Assembly (NCBI RefSeq): GCF_033100795.1
Contig: NZ_JAWLVI010000003.1
Coordinates: 310,001 to 374,000, forward strand
Direction of reading: 5' to 3'
Source: Pseudothioclava sp033100795
GTDB taxonomy: Bacteria > Pseudomonadota > Alphaproteobacteria > Rhodobacterales > Rhodobacteraceae
DNA length: 64,000 nucleotides
In this document: in pieces, positions 53,531 through 61,384 of the stretch
Numbering within the stretch: position 1 is the stretch's first letter
Layout: the number at the start of each line of letters is the position of its first letter
Notes under the pieces: generated by a model
What the model was told of the DNA's origin: nothing
Database searches by the model: none
The model's input: the letters and a program-made list of their open reading frames with translations, nothing else
Position numbers and translations under genes: made by a program

Positions 53531-53558
53531 TTGACTCACCCGCAAAACGGCGCATAAG
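53531..53558 (+). promoter_or_regulatory. predicted promoter of the queuosine-precursor transporter
   Basis: TTGACT (53531-53536), a 16-base spacer and CATAAG (53553-53558). It would start a transcript near 53565, about 20 bases before the riboswitch-like element and 58 before the ATG. Confidence 0.5.
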
Positions 53559-53583
53559 GCGCGCTGCCTGCGCCTCGGCGCGG

Positions 53584-53614
53584 GGCATGTCACCGCTACC
53601 ATGTCAAAAAACGG
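53584..53614 (+). promoter_or_regulatory. preQ1-I-like riboswitch aptamer
   Basis: A compact H-type pseudoknot can be drawn. P1 is GGCATG (53584-53589) with CATGTC (53600-53605), one G-T wobble. The ten-base loop TCACCGCTAC ends in C53599, the position that reads preQ1 in class I aptamers. A run of six A (53606-53611) is followed by CGG (53612-53614), which pairs with CCG (53593-53595) as P2. This is the preQ1-I layout, including the GCTAC-like loop and A-rich tail. The downstream gene is a YhhQ transporter. P2 ends eight bases before ATG 53623, so binding would block translation start. Found by eye; covariation not tested. Confidence 0.72.
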
Positions 53615-53622
53615 TTCAGAAA

Positions 53623-54255
53623 ATGAAACGCTTCTTTCCTGGCATTCTTGCCATGGCCGCCATCGTCGTGGCCTCGAACATCCTCGTGCAGTTTCTCGTC
53701 GGAGACTGGCTGACCTGGGGTGCCTTTACCTATCCGTTCGCCTTCCTCGTGACCGACGTGATGAACCGCGTCTATGGGCCTGCCGCCGCGCGCCGCGTTA
53801 TCTTGGCGGGGTTTGTTGTGGGTATTGTCTGCTCGCTCATCGGCAGCCGGATCATGCTGCAAGGCGACGGGTTCGAATACCCCGCCGTGACGCTGCGCAT
53901 CGCGATTGGCTCGGGCGCGGCCTTCCTTGTGGCGCAGATGATGGATGTTGCCGTCTTCAACCGCCTGCGCGATGGCGCATGGTGGCGCGCGCCGCTGGTG
54001 TCTACGCTTGTCGGCTCGTCGCTGGATACGGCGATCTTCTTCTCGATCGCCTTCGCGGCGCAGTTTTCGACCCTTGAGCCGACTAATGACGTCTCTTGGG
54101 CGAACGAGCTTGTGCCCCTTCTGGGTGCTGGTGCGCTGACGCCTTTGTGGATGTCTCTGGCCTGCGCAGATTGGCTGGTTAAGGTTGCACTTTCGTTAAT
54201 CGCGCTGGTGCCTTTCAAAGCAATTGTCACGAAACTATCGCCAAAGGTTGCGTAA
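53623..54255 (+). CDS. yhhQ: queuosine precursor transporter (YhhQ/VUT family)
   Basis: A 210-residue inner-membrane protein of the COG1738 family, which imports 7-cyano-7-deazaguanine (preQ0) or preQ1 for queuosine synthesis. There are about six hydrophobic helices; family markers are VVASNILVQFLVGDWLTWGAFTYPFAFLVTDVMNRVYGP near the N-terminus, GSGAAFLVAQMMDVAVFNRLRD near 95 and STLVGSSLDTAIFFSIAFA near 125. An in-frame ATG at 53587 lies within the riboswitch-like stem, so ATG 53623 is chosen. There is no good Shine-Dalgarno outside the pseudoknot. Confidence 0.92.
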   Translation: MKRFFPGILAMAAIVVASNILVQFLVGDWLTWGAFTYPFAFLVTDVMNRVYGPAAARRVILAGFVVGIVCSLIGSRIMLQGDGFEYPAVTLRIAIGSGAAFLVAQMMDVAVFNRLRDGAWWRAPLVSTLVGSSLDTAIFFSIAFAAQFSTLEPTNDVSWANELVPLLGAGALTPLWMSLACADWLVKVALSLIALVPFKAIVTKLSPKVA

Positions 54256-54261
54256 AAGTTT

Positions 54262-54289
54262 TTGACAAACACAAGATATGTGGCAACCT
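54262..54289 (+). promoter_or_regulatory. putative promoter of the 54.3-kb short RNA
   Basis: A consensus TTGACA (54262-54267) lies seven bases after the yhhQ stop. No strong -10 is visible; CAACCT (54284-54289, 16-base spacer) or AACCTG (17-base) are the best, as -10 elements are weakly conserved in this group. A start near 54297 is inferred. Confidence 0.4.
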
Positions 54290-54325
54290 GTCGATAACGG
54301 CAGCGCAATGAAAGGAGGTGGTCCA

Positions 54326-54382
54326 GTGTCTAGAGTGATATTGGAGAGGGGTATCGGGACAGTCAGGGGGGCCGTGGCCTGA
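54326..54382 (+). CDS. tiny ORF, 18 residues, with extended Shine-Dalgarno
   Basis: GTG at 54326 follows AAAGGAGGTG by a near-ideal seven-base gap and encodes MSRVILERGIGTVRGAVA (18 residues) ending at TGA 54382. An in-frame ATG at 54308 would give a 24-residue form (extra MKGGGP) but has no ribosome-binding site. The peptide is basic with a small hydrophobic patch; no signal peptide or family. It may be a functional micropeptide, or its translation may only control the folding of the RNA that carries it. Confidence 0.5.
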   Translation: MSRVILERGIGTVRGAVA

Positions 54383-54461
54383 AGGCAAACTTTCGGGCAA
54401 AGAACTCTGGCTGGGCCGGCAGGTTCGCCAAGACCCTAACCGGACCATCTCCGTAGATCTC

Positions 54462-54494
54462 GAGGGCCGCTCTTGTAGCGGCCCTTTCTATTTT
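54462..54494 (+). terminator. intrinsic terminator of the short RNA
   Basis: GGGCCGCT (54464-54471) pairs with AGCGGCCC (54477-54484), loop of five, extended by an A-T pair and followed by TTTCTATTTT. The 66 bases after it, up to xseB, show only the xseB ribosome-binding site. Confidence 0.88.
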
Positions 54495-54560
54495 GCCGTT
54501 GCGGGGCTGGACCTGAGCCGCGAATAGTGGCATCGGTTTTCTGGGCTACAGGAGGCAGAC

Positions 54561-54809
54561 ATGAGCGAAACCGCGACCGATATTCAGCAACTCAGCTTTG
54601 AAGAGGCCATGAAGGCGCTTGAGCAGGTCGTCGGACAGCTTGAACGCGGCGAGGTTCCGCTGGATCAACTGATCAAGCTCTCCGAGCGCGGCGCGGCGCT
54701 GAAAGCCCATTGTGCCAAGCTGCTGAAAGCCGCCGAAGAGCGCGTCGAGAAAATCACGCTGGACGCCAACGGGCAGCCGGGCGGCACCGTTCCCACCGAA
54801 GGTTTGTAA
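54561..54809 (+). CDS. xseB: exodeoxyribonuclease VII small subunit
   Basis: XseB associates with XseA to form the single-strand-specific exonuclease VII. The 82-residue helical protein has the family core LSFEEAMKALEQVVGQLERGEVPLDQLIKLSERGAALKAHCAKLLKAAEERVEKI in consecutive segments, almost its whole length. AGGAGG is six bases before the ATG. It opens the xseB-ispA-dxs cluster typical of proteobacteria; its TAA overlaps the ispA ATG by one base (TAATG). Confidence 0.96.
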   Translation: MSETATDIQQLSFEEAMKALEQVVGQLERGEVPLDQLIKLSERGAALKAHCAKLLKAAEERVEKITLDANGQPGGTVPTEGL

Positions 54810-55675
54810 TGTTTGAAACCCGCTTGAAGGACGTTCAGCACGAAGTTCAGATCGCGCTGGATACCGCAATTGCACGTTTGCCCGAAGGGGCGCTTCGGGA
54901 TGCCATGGCCTATGCCGCACAAGGGGGCAAGCGCCTGCGTGCCTTTCTGGTGCTGGAAAGTGCGGCGCTCTTCGGCATTCCGGCAGAACGCGCCATGCCT
55001 GCCGCCGCTGCCGTCGAGGCGCTACATGCCTACAGCCTTGTGCATGATGACATGCCCTGCATGGACGATGATGACCTGCGCCGTGGGTTGCCGACGGTGC
55101 ATGTGAAATGGGATGAGGCGACGGCTGTTCTGGTGGGCGACGCGTTGCAAACCCTTGCGTTCGAGCTGTGCTGCGCGCCCGAACTTGGCGCGCCTGATCG
55201 CCGGATTGCGCTGGTCGCAGCTTTGGCCAAGGCGTCAGGCGCCGAAGGGATGGTCTACGGGCAGGCTCTCGACATCGCGGCCGAAACAGCAGCCGCCCCG
55301 CTATCGCTGGATGAGATTATCAGATTGCAGGCAGGCAAAACCGGCGCGTTGATCTGTTTCGCCGCCGAAGCCGGAGCCATCCTTGCCGGCGAGGATCGTG
55401 CGCCACTCGCACGCTATGCGACCGCTCTTGGCCTGGCATTCCAGATTGCCGACGATATTCTGGATGTCGAAGGGAGCGAGGAACAAACCGGCAAGCGGGT
55501 GGGCAAAGATGCGGACGCGGGCAAGGCGACATTTGTGTCCCTGCTTGGCTTGGACGGCGCGCGGAAACGCGCCGCCGAGTTGATAGACGAGGCGGAACAG
55601 GCACTTTCCGGCTATGGCGCAAGCGCACAAAACTTGCGAGATGCCGCGCGCTTCGTTATTGCCCGTAATAATTGA
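54809..55675 (+). CDS. ispA: polyprenyl synthetase, farnesyl diphosphate synthase type
   Basis: IspA condenses DMAPP and IPP to farnesyl diphosphate. The 288-residue protein has GGKRLRAFLVLESAALF near residue 38, the first aspartate-rich motif LVHDDMPCMDDDDLRRG near 80, GDALQTLAFELC near 112, and the second, FQIADDILDVEG, near 212. Chain length (C15 versus C20) cannot be settled from sequence alone, but the xseB-ispA-dxs context favours FPP synthase. It starts at ATG 54809, coupled to xseB; dxs follows 10 bp later. Confidence 0.94.
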   Translation: MFETRLKDVQHEVQIALDTAIARLPEGALRDAMAYAAQGGKRLRAFLVLESAALFGIPAERAMPAAAAVEALHAYSLVHDDMPCMDDDDLRRGLPTVHVKWDEATAVLVGDALQTLAFELCCAPELGAPDRRIALVAALAKASGAEGMVYGQALDIAAETAAAPLSLDEIIRLQAGKTGALICFAAEAGAILAGEDRAPLARYATALGLAFQIADDILDVEGSEEQTGKRVGKDADAGKATFVSLLGLDGARKRAAELIDEAEQALSGYGASAQNLRDAARFVIARNN

Positions 55676-55685
55676 TTAAGGTGAC

Positions 55686-57596
55686 ATGACGATGACCCCG
55701 AGCACGCCAGTTTTGGACAAGGTGCGGCTTCCTTCCGATATGAAGGGGCTGTCAGACCGCGAGCTGAAGCAGCTTGCCCACGAGCTACGCACCGAGACGA
55801 TCTCGGCGGTCTCGGTCACTGGCGGGCATCTGGGCGCGGGGCTTGGCGTGGTCGAGCTGACCGTCGCGCTTCATGCCGTGTTCGACACACCGCGCGACAA
55901 GATCATCTGGGATGTCGGCCATCAGTGTTACCCGCACAAAATCCTGACCGGTCGGCGCGACCGTATTCGCACGCTGCGCGAAGGCGGCGGGCTGTCGGGC
56001 TTTACCAAACGTTCCGAAAGCCCCTATGACGCCTTTGGCGCGGGCCACAGCTCGACCTCGATCTCGGCGGCTGTCGGCTTTGCGATAGGGCGCGAACTTG
56101 GCGCGGAAACCGGCGACGCGATTGCGGTCATCGGGGATGGCGCACTGACGGGCGGTATGGCCTTCGAAGCGCTGAACCACGCAGGCCACCTTGGCAAGCG
56201 GGTCTTTGTGGTCCTCAATGACAACGAGATGTCGATCGCCCCGCCCGTGGGTGCGCTTTCCAGCTATCTGACGCGACTTTACGCCGAAGGCCCGATGCAA
56301 GACCTCAAGGCCGCCGCGAAAGGCGCGGTCAGCCTTTTGCCCGACGTGTTTCAGGAAGGGGCGCGCCGCGCGAAGGAAATGCTCAAGGGCATGGCGGTGG
56401 GCGGCACTTTGTTCGAGGAACTGGGCTTTTCCTATGTCGGGCCGGTAGACGGGCATGATCTCGATCAGCTTTTGCCGCTGATGCGGATGCTGAAAGACCG
56501 CGCCAAGGGGCCGGTTCTGATCCACGCGCTGACGAAAAAGGGCAAGGGCTATGCCCCCGCCGAGGCGCGCGCCGACAAGGGCCATGCGACCGCGCGGTTC
56601 GATGTGGCCACTGGCTCGCAGCACAAATCACCCTCGAACGCGCCGAGCTACACCAAGGTTTTTGCCGAAAGCCTGACCAAAGAGGCCGAGGCCGACGACA
56701 AGATCGTCGCGATCACGGCCGCAATGCCCGACGGCACTGGCCTGAACCTTTTTGCCGAGCGCTTCCCGCGCCGCTGCTTTGACGTTGGCATCGCCGAACA
56801 GCACGCCGTCACCTTCTCGGCGGGGCTTGCCGCAAGCGGGCTCAAACCCTTCTGCACGATCTATTCGACCTTCCTGCAGCGCGGCTATGACCAGATCGTC
56901 CATGACGTCGCGATCCAGCGCCTGCCGGTGCGCTTTGCGATTGACCGCGCGGGGCTTGTGGGCGCCGATGGAGCCACCCACGCAGGCAGCTATGACGTGG
57001 CCTTCCTTGCGAACCTGCCGGGCATGGTGGTGATGGCCGCCGCCGATGAGGCCGAGCTGGTCCATATGGTCGCCACCGCTGCCGCCTATAACGATGGCCC
57101 GATTGCCTTCCGTTATCCGCGTGGCGAAGGCATTGGCGTTGATATGCCCGAGCGCGGTGAGCCGCTTGAAATCGGCAAGGGTCGGATGATCGCCAAGGGC
57201 GGGCGCGTCGCGATCCTGTCGTTCGGCACGCGCCTCTCCGAAGTCATGAAAGCGCGCGAGGCGCTGATGGCGCGGGGCATCCCCCCCACGGTTGCGGATG
57301 CGCGCTTTGCCAAGCCTCTGGATACCGATCTGATCTTGCAGCTTGTCGCGGATCACGAGGCGCTGATCTGCATCGAGGAAGGCGCGGTTGGCGGCTTTGG
57401 CAGCCATGTCGCACAATTCCTGTCAGAGCAGGGCGTGTTCGACCGCGGCTTCAAGTTCCGCTCAATGGTGCTGCCCGATACGTTCATTGACCATAACTCG
57501 CCCGAAGCGATGTATGAAAGCGCCCGCATGAACGCGCCGCAGATCGAGGAAAAGGTGCTCGAAGTGCTGGATATTGCGGTCGCGAAACGCGCTTAA
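55686..57596 (+). CDS. dxs: 1-deoxy-D-xylulose-5-phosphate synthase
   Basis: Thiamin-diphosphate enzyme joining pyruvate and glyceraldehyde 3-phosphate to DXP, the first step of the MEP route and a precursor of vitamins B1 and B6. In the 636-residue product IIWDVGHQCYPHKILTGRRD near residue 75, the ThDP-binding GDGALTGGMAFEALNHAG near 152 with NDNEMSIAPPVGALS, DVGIAEQHAVTFSAGLAASG near 365, and the DRAGLVGADGATHAG motif near 420 are all present. AAGGTGAC lies directly before ATG 55686; an in-frame ATG at 55692 is possible. Its last four bases overlap the convergent gene. Confidence 0.97.
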   Translation: MTMTPSTPVLDKVRLPSDMKGLSDRELKQLAHELRTETISAVSVTGGHLGAGLGVVELTVALHAVFDTPRDKIIWDVGHQCYPHKILTGRRDRIRTLREGGGLSGFTKRSESPYDAFGAGHSSTSISAAVGFAIGRELGAETGDAIAVIGDGALTGGMAFEALNHAGHLGKRVFVVLNDNEMSIAPPVGALSSYLTRLYAEGPMQDLKAAAKGAVSLLPDVFQEGARRAKEMLKGMAVGGTLFEELGFSYVGPVDGHDLDQLLPLMRMLKDRAKGPVLIHALTKKGKGYAPAEARADKGHATARFDVATGSQHKSPSNAPSYTKVFAESLTKEAEADDKIVAITAAMPDGTGLNLFAERFPRRCFDVGIAEQHAVTFSAGLAASGLKPFCTIYSTFLQRGYDQIVHDVAIQRLPVRFAIDRAGLVGADGATHAGSYDVAFLANLPGMVVMAAADEAELVHMVATAAAYNDGPIAFRYPRGEGIGVDMPERGEPLEIGKGRMIAKGGRVAILSFGTRLSEVMKAREALMARGIPPTVADARFAKPLDTDLILQLVADHEALICIEEGAVGGFGSHVAQFLSEQGVFDRGFKFRSMVLPDTFIDHNSPEAMYESARMNAPQIEEKVLEVLDIAVAKRA

Positions 57597-58498
57597 GCGC
57601 GGGACAGGATGTAGCGCGCGGTCATCAGGTCAAGATGAGCGCCGCCGCCGTTCTTGCTGATGGTGATTTCGTCGGCAGACTGACGGGCAAAACAGCCGCT
57701 CGGCAGATCGTAGTAATCCGCGATGATGTCCTCTTCACGCAGCACACCGCGCGCGACCGGGTCGCGGAATTCGCCGATATGATGAACGGTCGTGGCGCGG
57801 GCATCGCAAAAGACACGCGCCTTTTGCAGGGCAACATCATCGACCTCGCGCATATCGGGGCGATAGGCGCCGATCAGGTCCAGATGCGTTCCGGGAGCGA
57901 TCCAGTCGCCGCGCAGATAGGGTTCTGTCGCCATCGTCGTGGTCGCAATGACATCCGCGCCCGCCACGGCATCGGCCAGATCGGGGACCGCAGTCGCACC
58001 CACTGCGTCAGCAAGCGCCTGCGCGCCAGCGTGCGTCCTGTTCCAGATCGAAATCTCCGCCTGCGGGAAGGCCGCGCGATAGGCCGTGACCATTGAACGC
58101 GCCACATTCCCCGCCCCGCAAATCAAAAACCGCCGTGCATCGGGCCGCGCCAGCTTGCGCGTCGCCAGAAGGCTGTCACCCGCGGTCTTCCATTTGGTCA
58201 GCAGGTGAAAGTCGACCATCGCCTCAAGCTGGCCAGTCGCATCATCCATCACGTTGACCGCGCCGTTGACGGCGGGCAACCCCGTCGCACCATTGCCCGG
58301 ATTGACCGTGACGACCTTGACCAAAAGGCCAAACCCGTCGATCCACGCCGCCCGATTCAAAAGCGTATCCGCGCCACGATAGAGAAAGCTGTCCGACACC
58401 TGCGCACGCGGCAAGGAATGCGCGGCTTCAATCGCATCGCTCAGCCCGATCCAGTCGAGACGCGCCTCAACCTCTGGTCCGATGAATGTCACGCTCAT
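57593..58498 (-). CDS. ornithine cyclodeaminase/mu-crystallin family protein
   Basis: A 301-residue NAD(P)-dependent enzyme. The family segments are LLVKVVTVNPGNGATGLPAVNGAVNV near residue 57, MVDFHLLTKWKTAGDSLLATRKLA near 95, the Rossmann FLICGAGNVARSMVTAYRA near 124 and HLDLIGAYRPDMREVD near 212. Members include ornithine cyclodeaminase, alanine dehydrogenase and ketimine reductase; the substrate cannot be assigned. It is the last gene of a minus operon, joined by an ATGA overlap to the HAD gene, and overlaps the dxs stop. Confidence 0.88.
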   Translation of the reverse strand: MSVTFIGPEVEARLDWIGLSDAIEAAHSLPRAQVSDSFLYRGADTLLNRAAWIDGFGLLVKVVTVNPGNGATGLPAVNGAVNVMDDATGQLEAMVDFHLLTKWKTAGDSLLATRKLARPDARRFLICGAGNVARSMVTAYRAAFPQAEISIWNRTHAGAQALADAVGATAVPDLADAVAGADVIATTTMATEPYLRGDWIAPGTHLDLIGAYRPDMREVDDVALQKARVFCDARATTVHHIGEFRDPVARGVLREEDIIADYYDLPSGCFARQSADEITISKNGGGAHLDLMTARYILSRA

Positions 58499-59112
58499 GC
58501 GGCTTCCTCCTCGGACAACAGCCCTTCACCGACCAGCCGCGCAGCCCAGCCTTGCGGCCCTTCGAACAGATGGGTTTTCCAGCCGCGTTCGTGGGCGGCA
58601 AAGATATTGTCCGCGCGGTCATCGGTGAACAGAAGCTGCCCGCCCGACAGACCGCAGTCCTCTTCAACCATCTCGTAAATCCGCGCCTCGGGTTTGATGA
58701 CGCCCATATGCCCCGAGACATAGGCCCGGTCGAACTGTGTCAGGAACGGGTAAATCCCTTGGGCATAGTCAAACGTCCCGATCCCGAAATTCGTGAGTGC
58801 AAACACTGGGATGCCCTTGGCTTGCAGCGCCTTCATCAGGCGCACCGAACGTGGGATTTCGGGCGAGGCCATCTCGATCCAGTCGTCGTGCCAGCGCCGG
58901 ATCGCCTCGCGCCAGTGCGGATAGCGGTCCGCGAACGCGTAGATCGTTTCTTTGAACGGCCCGCCGCGGTCGATCACGTCGTTCATCCCGTGCAGATCAA
59001 CTTCGGCAAACATCGCACGACGCTCGGCCTCGGGCATAAGACGGTCATAATGCCGCTCGGGGTTCCACTCGATCAGGACGTTCCCGATGTCAAAAATCAC
59101 CGCTTCAATCAT
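58495..59112 (-). CDS. HAD-IA hydrolase, YihX-like
   Basis: A 205-residue phosphatase of the haloacid-dehalogenase superfamily with motif I AVIFDIGNVLIEWNPERHY near residue 4, motif II VFALTNFGIGTFD near 108, the motif III lysine in GVIKPEARIYEMV near 142 and motif IV LLFTDDRADNIFAA near 165. The GNVL(I/V)EW start resembles YihX (glucose 1-phosphate phosphatase) and 2-haloacid dehalogenases; specificity unknown. It overlaps the YaiI gene by eight bases upstream and the cyclodeaminase-like gene by four downstream. Confidence 0.88.
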   Translation of the reverse strand: MIEAVIFDIGNVLIEWNPERHYDRLMPEAERRAMFAEVDLHGMNDVIDRGGPFKETIYAFADRYPHWREAIRRWHDDWIEMASPEIPRSVRLMKALQAKGIPVFALTNFGIGTFDYAQGIYPFLTQFDRAYVSGHMGVIKPEARIYEMVEEDCGLSGGQLLFTDDRADNIFAAHERGWKTHLFEGPQGWAARLVGEGLLSEEEAA

Positions 59113-59566
59113 GCGCTTCCCTCATCGCAGCCCGCACCACACGGTCGAGCACTTCCAGAAATCGAGACCTGTCGGCCCTGGAGAAGGCCTTGCCGCCGCC
59201 CTGCCGGAACGGATCGGCCGAGCGCAGATCCTGCATCAGATCGCGCATCGCCAGAACATTGCCGATATTCGCGGGCGTCAGTGCCTCGCCGTCGGGGCGC
59301 AGAACGCGCGCACCCGCCTCAACGCATTTCGCGGCCAGCGGGATGTCGTTCGTCACCACAACATCACCACGTCCCGCGCGGTCTGCGATGTATTTGTCGG
59401 CCTCGTCCGGTCCTTCGGCCACATAGATCATCCGCACCAGCGGGTTGTCCGATGGCCGAAGTCCTCCGTTTGACACCAGCGCCAACACCTGCCCGAGCCG
59501 TGTCGCGACACGCTCGGCCTCGGCCTTTACGGGGCAGGCGTCAGCGTCGATCCAGATCACCGCCAA
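59105..59566 (-). CDS. YaiI/YqxD family protein (UPF0178)
   Basis: A 153-residue protein with the UPF0178 signature: VIWIDADACPVKAEAERVA at the start, VRMIYVAEGPDEADKYIADRAGRGDVVVTNDIPLAAKC near residue 45 and ARVLRPDGEALTPANIGNVLAMRDLMQDLR near 90. The acidic arrangement suggests a PIN-like nuclease fold, but no activity is known to me. Overlaps of 10 bases with fghA and 8 with the HAD gene indicate translational coupling. Confidence 0.93.
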   Translation of the reverse strand: MAVIWIDADACPVKAEAERVATRLGQVLALVSNGGLRPSDNPLVRMIYVAEGPDEADKYIADRAGRGDVVVTNDIPLAAKCVEAGARVLRPDGEALTPANIGNVLAMRDLMQDLRSADPFRQGGGKAFSRADRSRFLEVLDRVVRAAMREAHD

Positions 59567-60387
59567 AGCGCCTCGGCGTGGAAGGCGATATGCTCGGGGA
59601 TGAAGGTCGAGACGAAGTAATAGCTGTGGTCATAGCCCGCGTGCATACGGAACTCGCCCGCCTGACGACGCTTCATCATCGCTCCTGCCAGCCCCTCGGG
59701 GCGCAAGAGATCAAGGAACTGGTCATTCGCCCCTTGGTCAATCAACACCTCGCCGTCAAAGCCCGCATGTTCCATCAGATGCGTCGCGTCATGGGCAAGC
59801 CATGCGCCCTCATCCGCGCCCATATAGGCGCCCAGTTGCTTGCGGCCCCAGTCGCTTTGTGTCGGCTGTGCAATCGGCGCGAAGGCCGAGACCGAACGGA
59901 ACCGCCCCGGCACGCCCATCGCCAGCGTCAGCGCACCATGCCCGCCCATCGAATGGCCGGTGATCGAGTGGCGCTCTTCGTCGATCGCGAAATTCGCGGT
60001 GACGATGCGCGGCAGCTCGTCCGCCACATAATCCCACATGCGGAAATGCTGCGCCCAGGGCTGCTCGGTCGCGTTCACATAAAAGCCCGCGCCCTTGCCC
60101 AGATCATAGGCTTCGTCGTCCGCCACATCGTCGCCACGCGGCGAGGTATCGGGGAAGACCAACGCGATGCCATGCTCGGCCGCCCATTTCTGCGCGCCGG
60201 TCTTGAACATGCCGTTTTCATGCGTGCAGGTCAGCCCCGCCAGATACCACAGCACCGGAACCGGCATCTGTTCGGCCTCTTCGGGCAGGAACAGGCCAAA
60301 GGTCATCTCGCCGCCCGTCGCCTCGGACGTATGGCTATAGACGCCCTGCACGCCGCCGAAACATTTGCTTTCAGATACAGTTTTCAT
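59557..60387 (-). CDS. fghA: S-formylglutathione hydrolase
   Basis: FghA hydrolyses S-formylglutathione to formate and glutathione, the second step of glutathione-dependent formaldehyde detoxification. The 276-residue alpha/beta hydrolase has VLWYLAGLTCTHENGMFKTGAQKWAAEHG near residue 45, the nucleophile elbow SITGHSMGGHGALTLAM near 145, a catalytic aspartate in EVLIDQGANDQFL and the histidine in HAGYDHSYYFV. Length typical (about 280). GGAGG lies five bases before the ATG. The usual partner, formaldehyde dehydrogenase AdhC, is not in this window; the gene follows an AEC carrier by 10 bp. Confidence 0.95.
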   Translation of the reverse strand: MKTVSESKCFGGVQGVYSHTSEATGGEMTFGLFLPEEAEQMPVPVLWYLAGLTCTHENGMFKTGAQKWAAEHGIALVFPDTSPRGDDVADDEAYDLGKGAGFYVNATEQPWAQHFRMWDYVADELPRIVTANFAIDEERHSITGHSMGGHGALTLAMGVPGRFRSVSAFAPIAQPTQSDWGRKQLGAYMGADEGAWLAHDATHLMEHAGFDGEVLIDQGANDQFLDLLRPEGLAGAMMKRRQAGEFRMHAGYDHSYYFVSTFIPEHIAFHAEALWR

Positions 60388-60397
60388 AGCGGCCTCC

Positions 60398-61315
60398 TTA
60401 GCCAGTTACCCAAGCAATCACTGCGGGGATTGTGAGGATACTGATCGCGGTCGAGATCAGGATTGCGGCGGATACCCGCTGCGGAGCGACATTGTAGTGA
60501 CTTGCAAGGATATAGACATTGCCCGCGACAGGCAAAGCGGCGGCCGAAATCATGACGCCGGCGGCATATGGTTCGACGTCAAACACCCAAAGCGCGGCGA
60601 CCGCGATTGCCAGCGGATGCAGCACCAGCTTGGCAAATGACAGCCACGCCGCGGGGCCAAGGCGCTCGGCGTTTTTGTCGGCCAGCGAGGCGCCGATAGC
60701 AAACAGCGCGCCCGGCGTCGCCGCCGCGCCAAGGATCGAGACGAACTCCTGCAAGGGCGCGGGCATCGGAATGTGCAACCCTGCCCAAAGAAGCCCCGCC
60801 ACCATCGACACGATCATCGGGTTTTTCAAAAGCCCTTTCAGCAACGCGCCGACACTGATTTTGCCATGGCGCGCGCCGGTGATAATCATGGTGATGAGCG
60901 AGGAAAACACGATCAGATCAATCGCGAGAACCATCAGCACCGGACCAACCGCCGGCTCGCCGAGCAGCACCACAAGCATCGGCACGCCCAGAAACCCGGT
61001 GTTACCCGTCATGCCGGTATGTGCCTCCATCGCGGCCCCCGTCACCGGCAGCTTGCGCGCCCGCGCGACCGCAAAGCCGATCACCCAGACCAGCGCCGAA
61101 CCGATCAGATAGGCCAGAAAGAAATCGAGGTCGAACAGCTCTTCCAGCGGAAGTGTCGCAGTAAAGCGAAACAGCATCGCCGAAAGCGCGAAATAGAAGA
61201 CGAATTTCGTCAGCCACGCCGTCGCCTCGGGCGTAAAAAAGCGGATGCGGCCAGCGAACCAGCCAAGCCCGATCAGGCCGAAGAAAGGAAGCGTCTTAAG
61301 AAAAATCGCGAGCAT
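60398..61315 (-). CDS. AEC (auxin efflux carrier) family transporter
   Basis: A 305-residue inner-membrane carrier with about ten hydrophobic segments in two inverted five-helix halves. It shows FFGLIGLGWFAGRIRFFTPEATAWLTKFVFYFALSAMLF near the N-terminus, TGMTGNTGFLGVPMLVVLLG near residue 104 with a membrane-crossing break, and FAIGASLADKNAERLGP near 210. Homologues move malate, malonate or other anions; the solute is unknown. The start at 61315 lacks a clear Shine-Dalgarno. It is the first gene of the AEC-fghA-yaiI-HAD-cyclodeaminase operon. Confidence 0.9.
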   Translation of the reverse strand: MLAIFLKTLPFFGLIGLGWFAGRIRFFTPEATAWLTKFVFYFALSAMLFRFTATLPLEELFDLDFFLAYLIGSALVWVIGFAVARARKLPVTGAAMEAHTGMTGNTGFLGVPMLVVLLGEPAVGPVLMVLAIDLIVFSSLITMIITGARHGKISVGALLKGLLKNPMIVSMVAGLLWAGLHIPMPAPLQEFVSILGAAATPGALFAIGASLADKNAERLGPAAWLSFAKLVLHPLAIAVAALWVFDVEPYAAGVMISAAALPVAGNVYILASHYNVAPQRVSAAILISTAISILTIPAVIAWVTG

Positions 61316-61384
61316 GGGCGTAGCGGTAGCATGGGCCAACCGCCCTTGCCAGCAGGCAATTTTCAAATTCGCTCAAATCTGCGG

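Larger units (their letters stand above)
54297..54494 (+). ncRNA. candidate structured short transcript with tiny ORF
   Basis: This fills the 305-bp gap between yhhQ and xseB. It has its own TTGACA -35 and its own terminator (54462-54494), giving an RNA of about 200 nt. Its 5' part contains GAAAGGAGGTGGTCCA (54310-54325), which can pair with the 3' tail of alphaproteobacterial 16S rRNA over about 16 bases (one G-U). An internal GGACCATCTCC (54442-54452) is complementary to GGAGGTGGTCC (54314-54324) over 11 bases with one wobble, so the ribosome-binding site can be masked. TCAGG (54363-54367)/CCTGA (54378-54382) forms another hairpin around the stop codon. I do not recognise the family. Confidence 0.6.
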
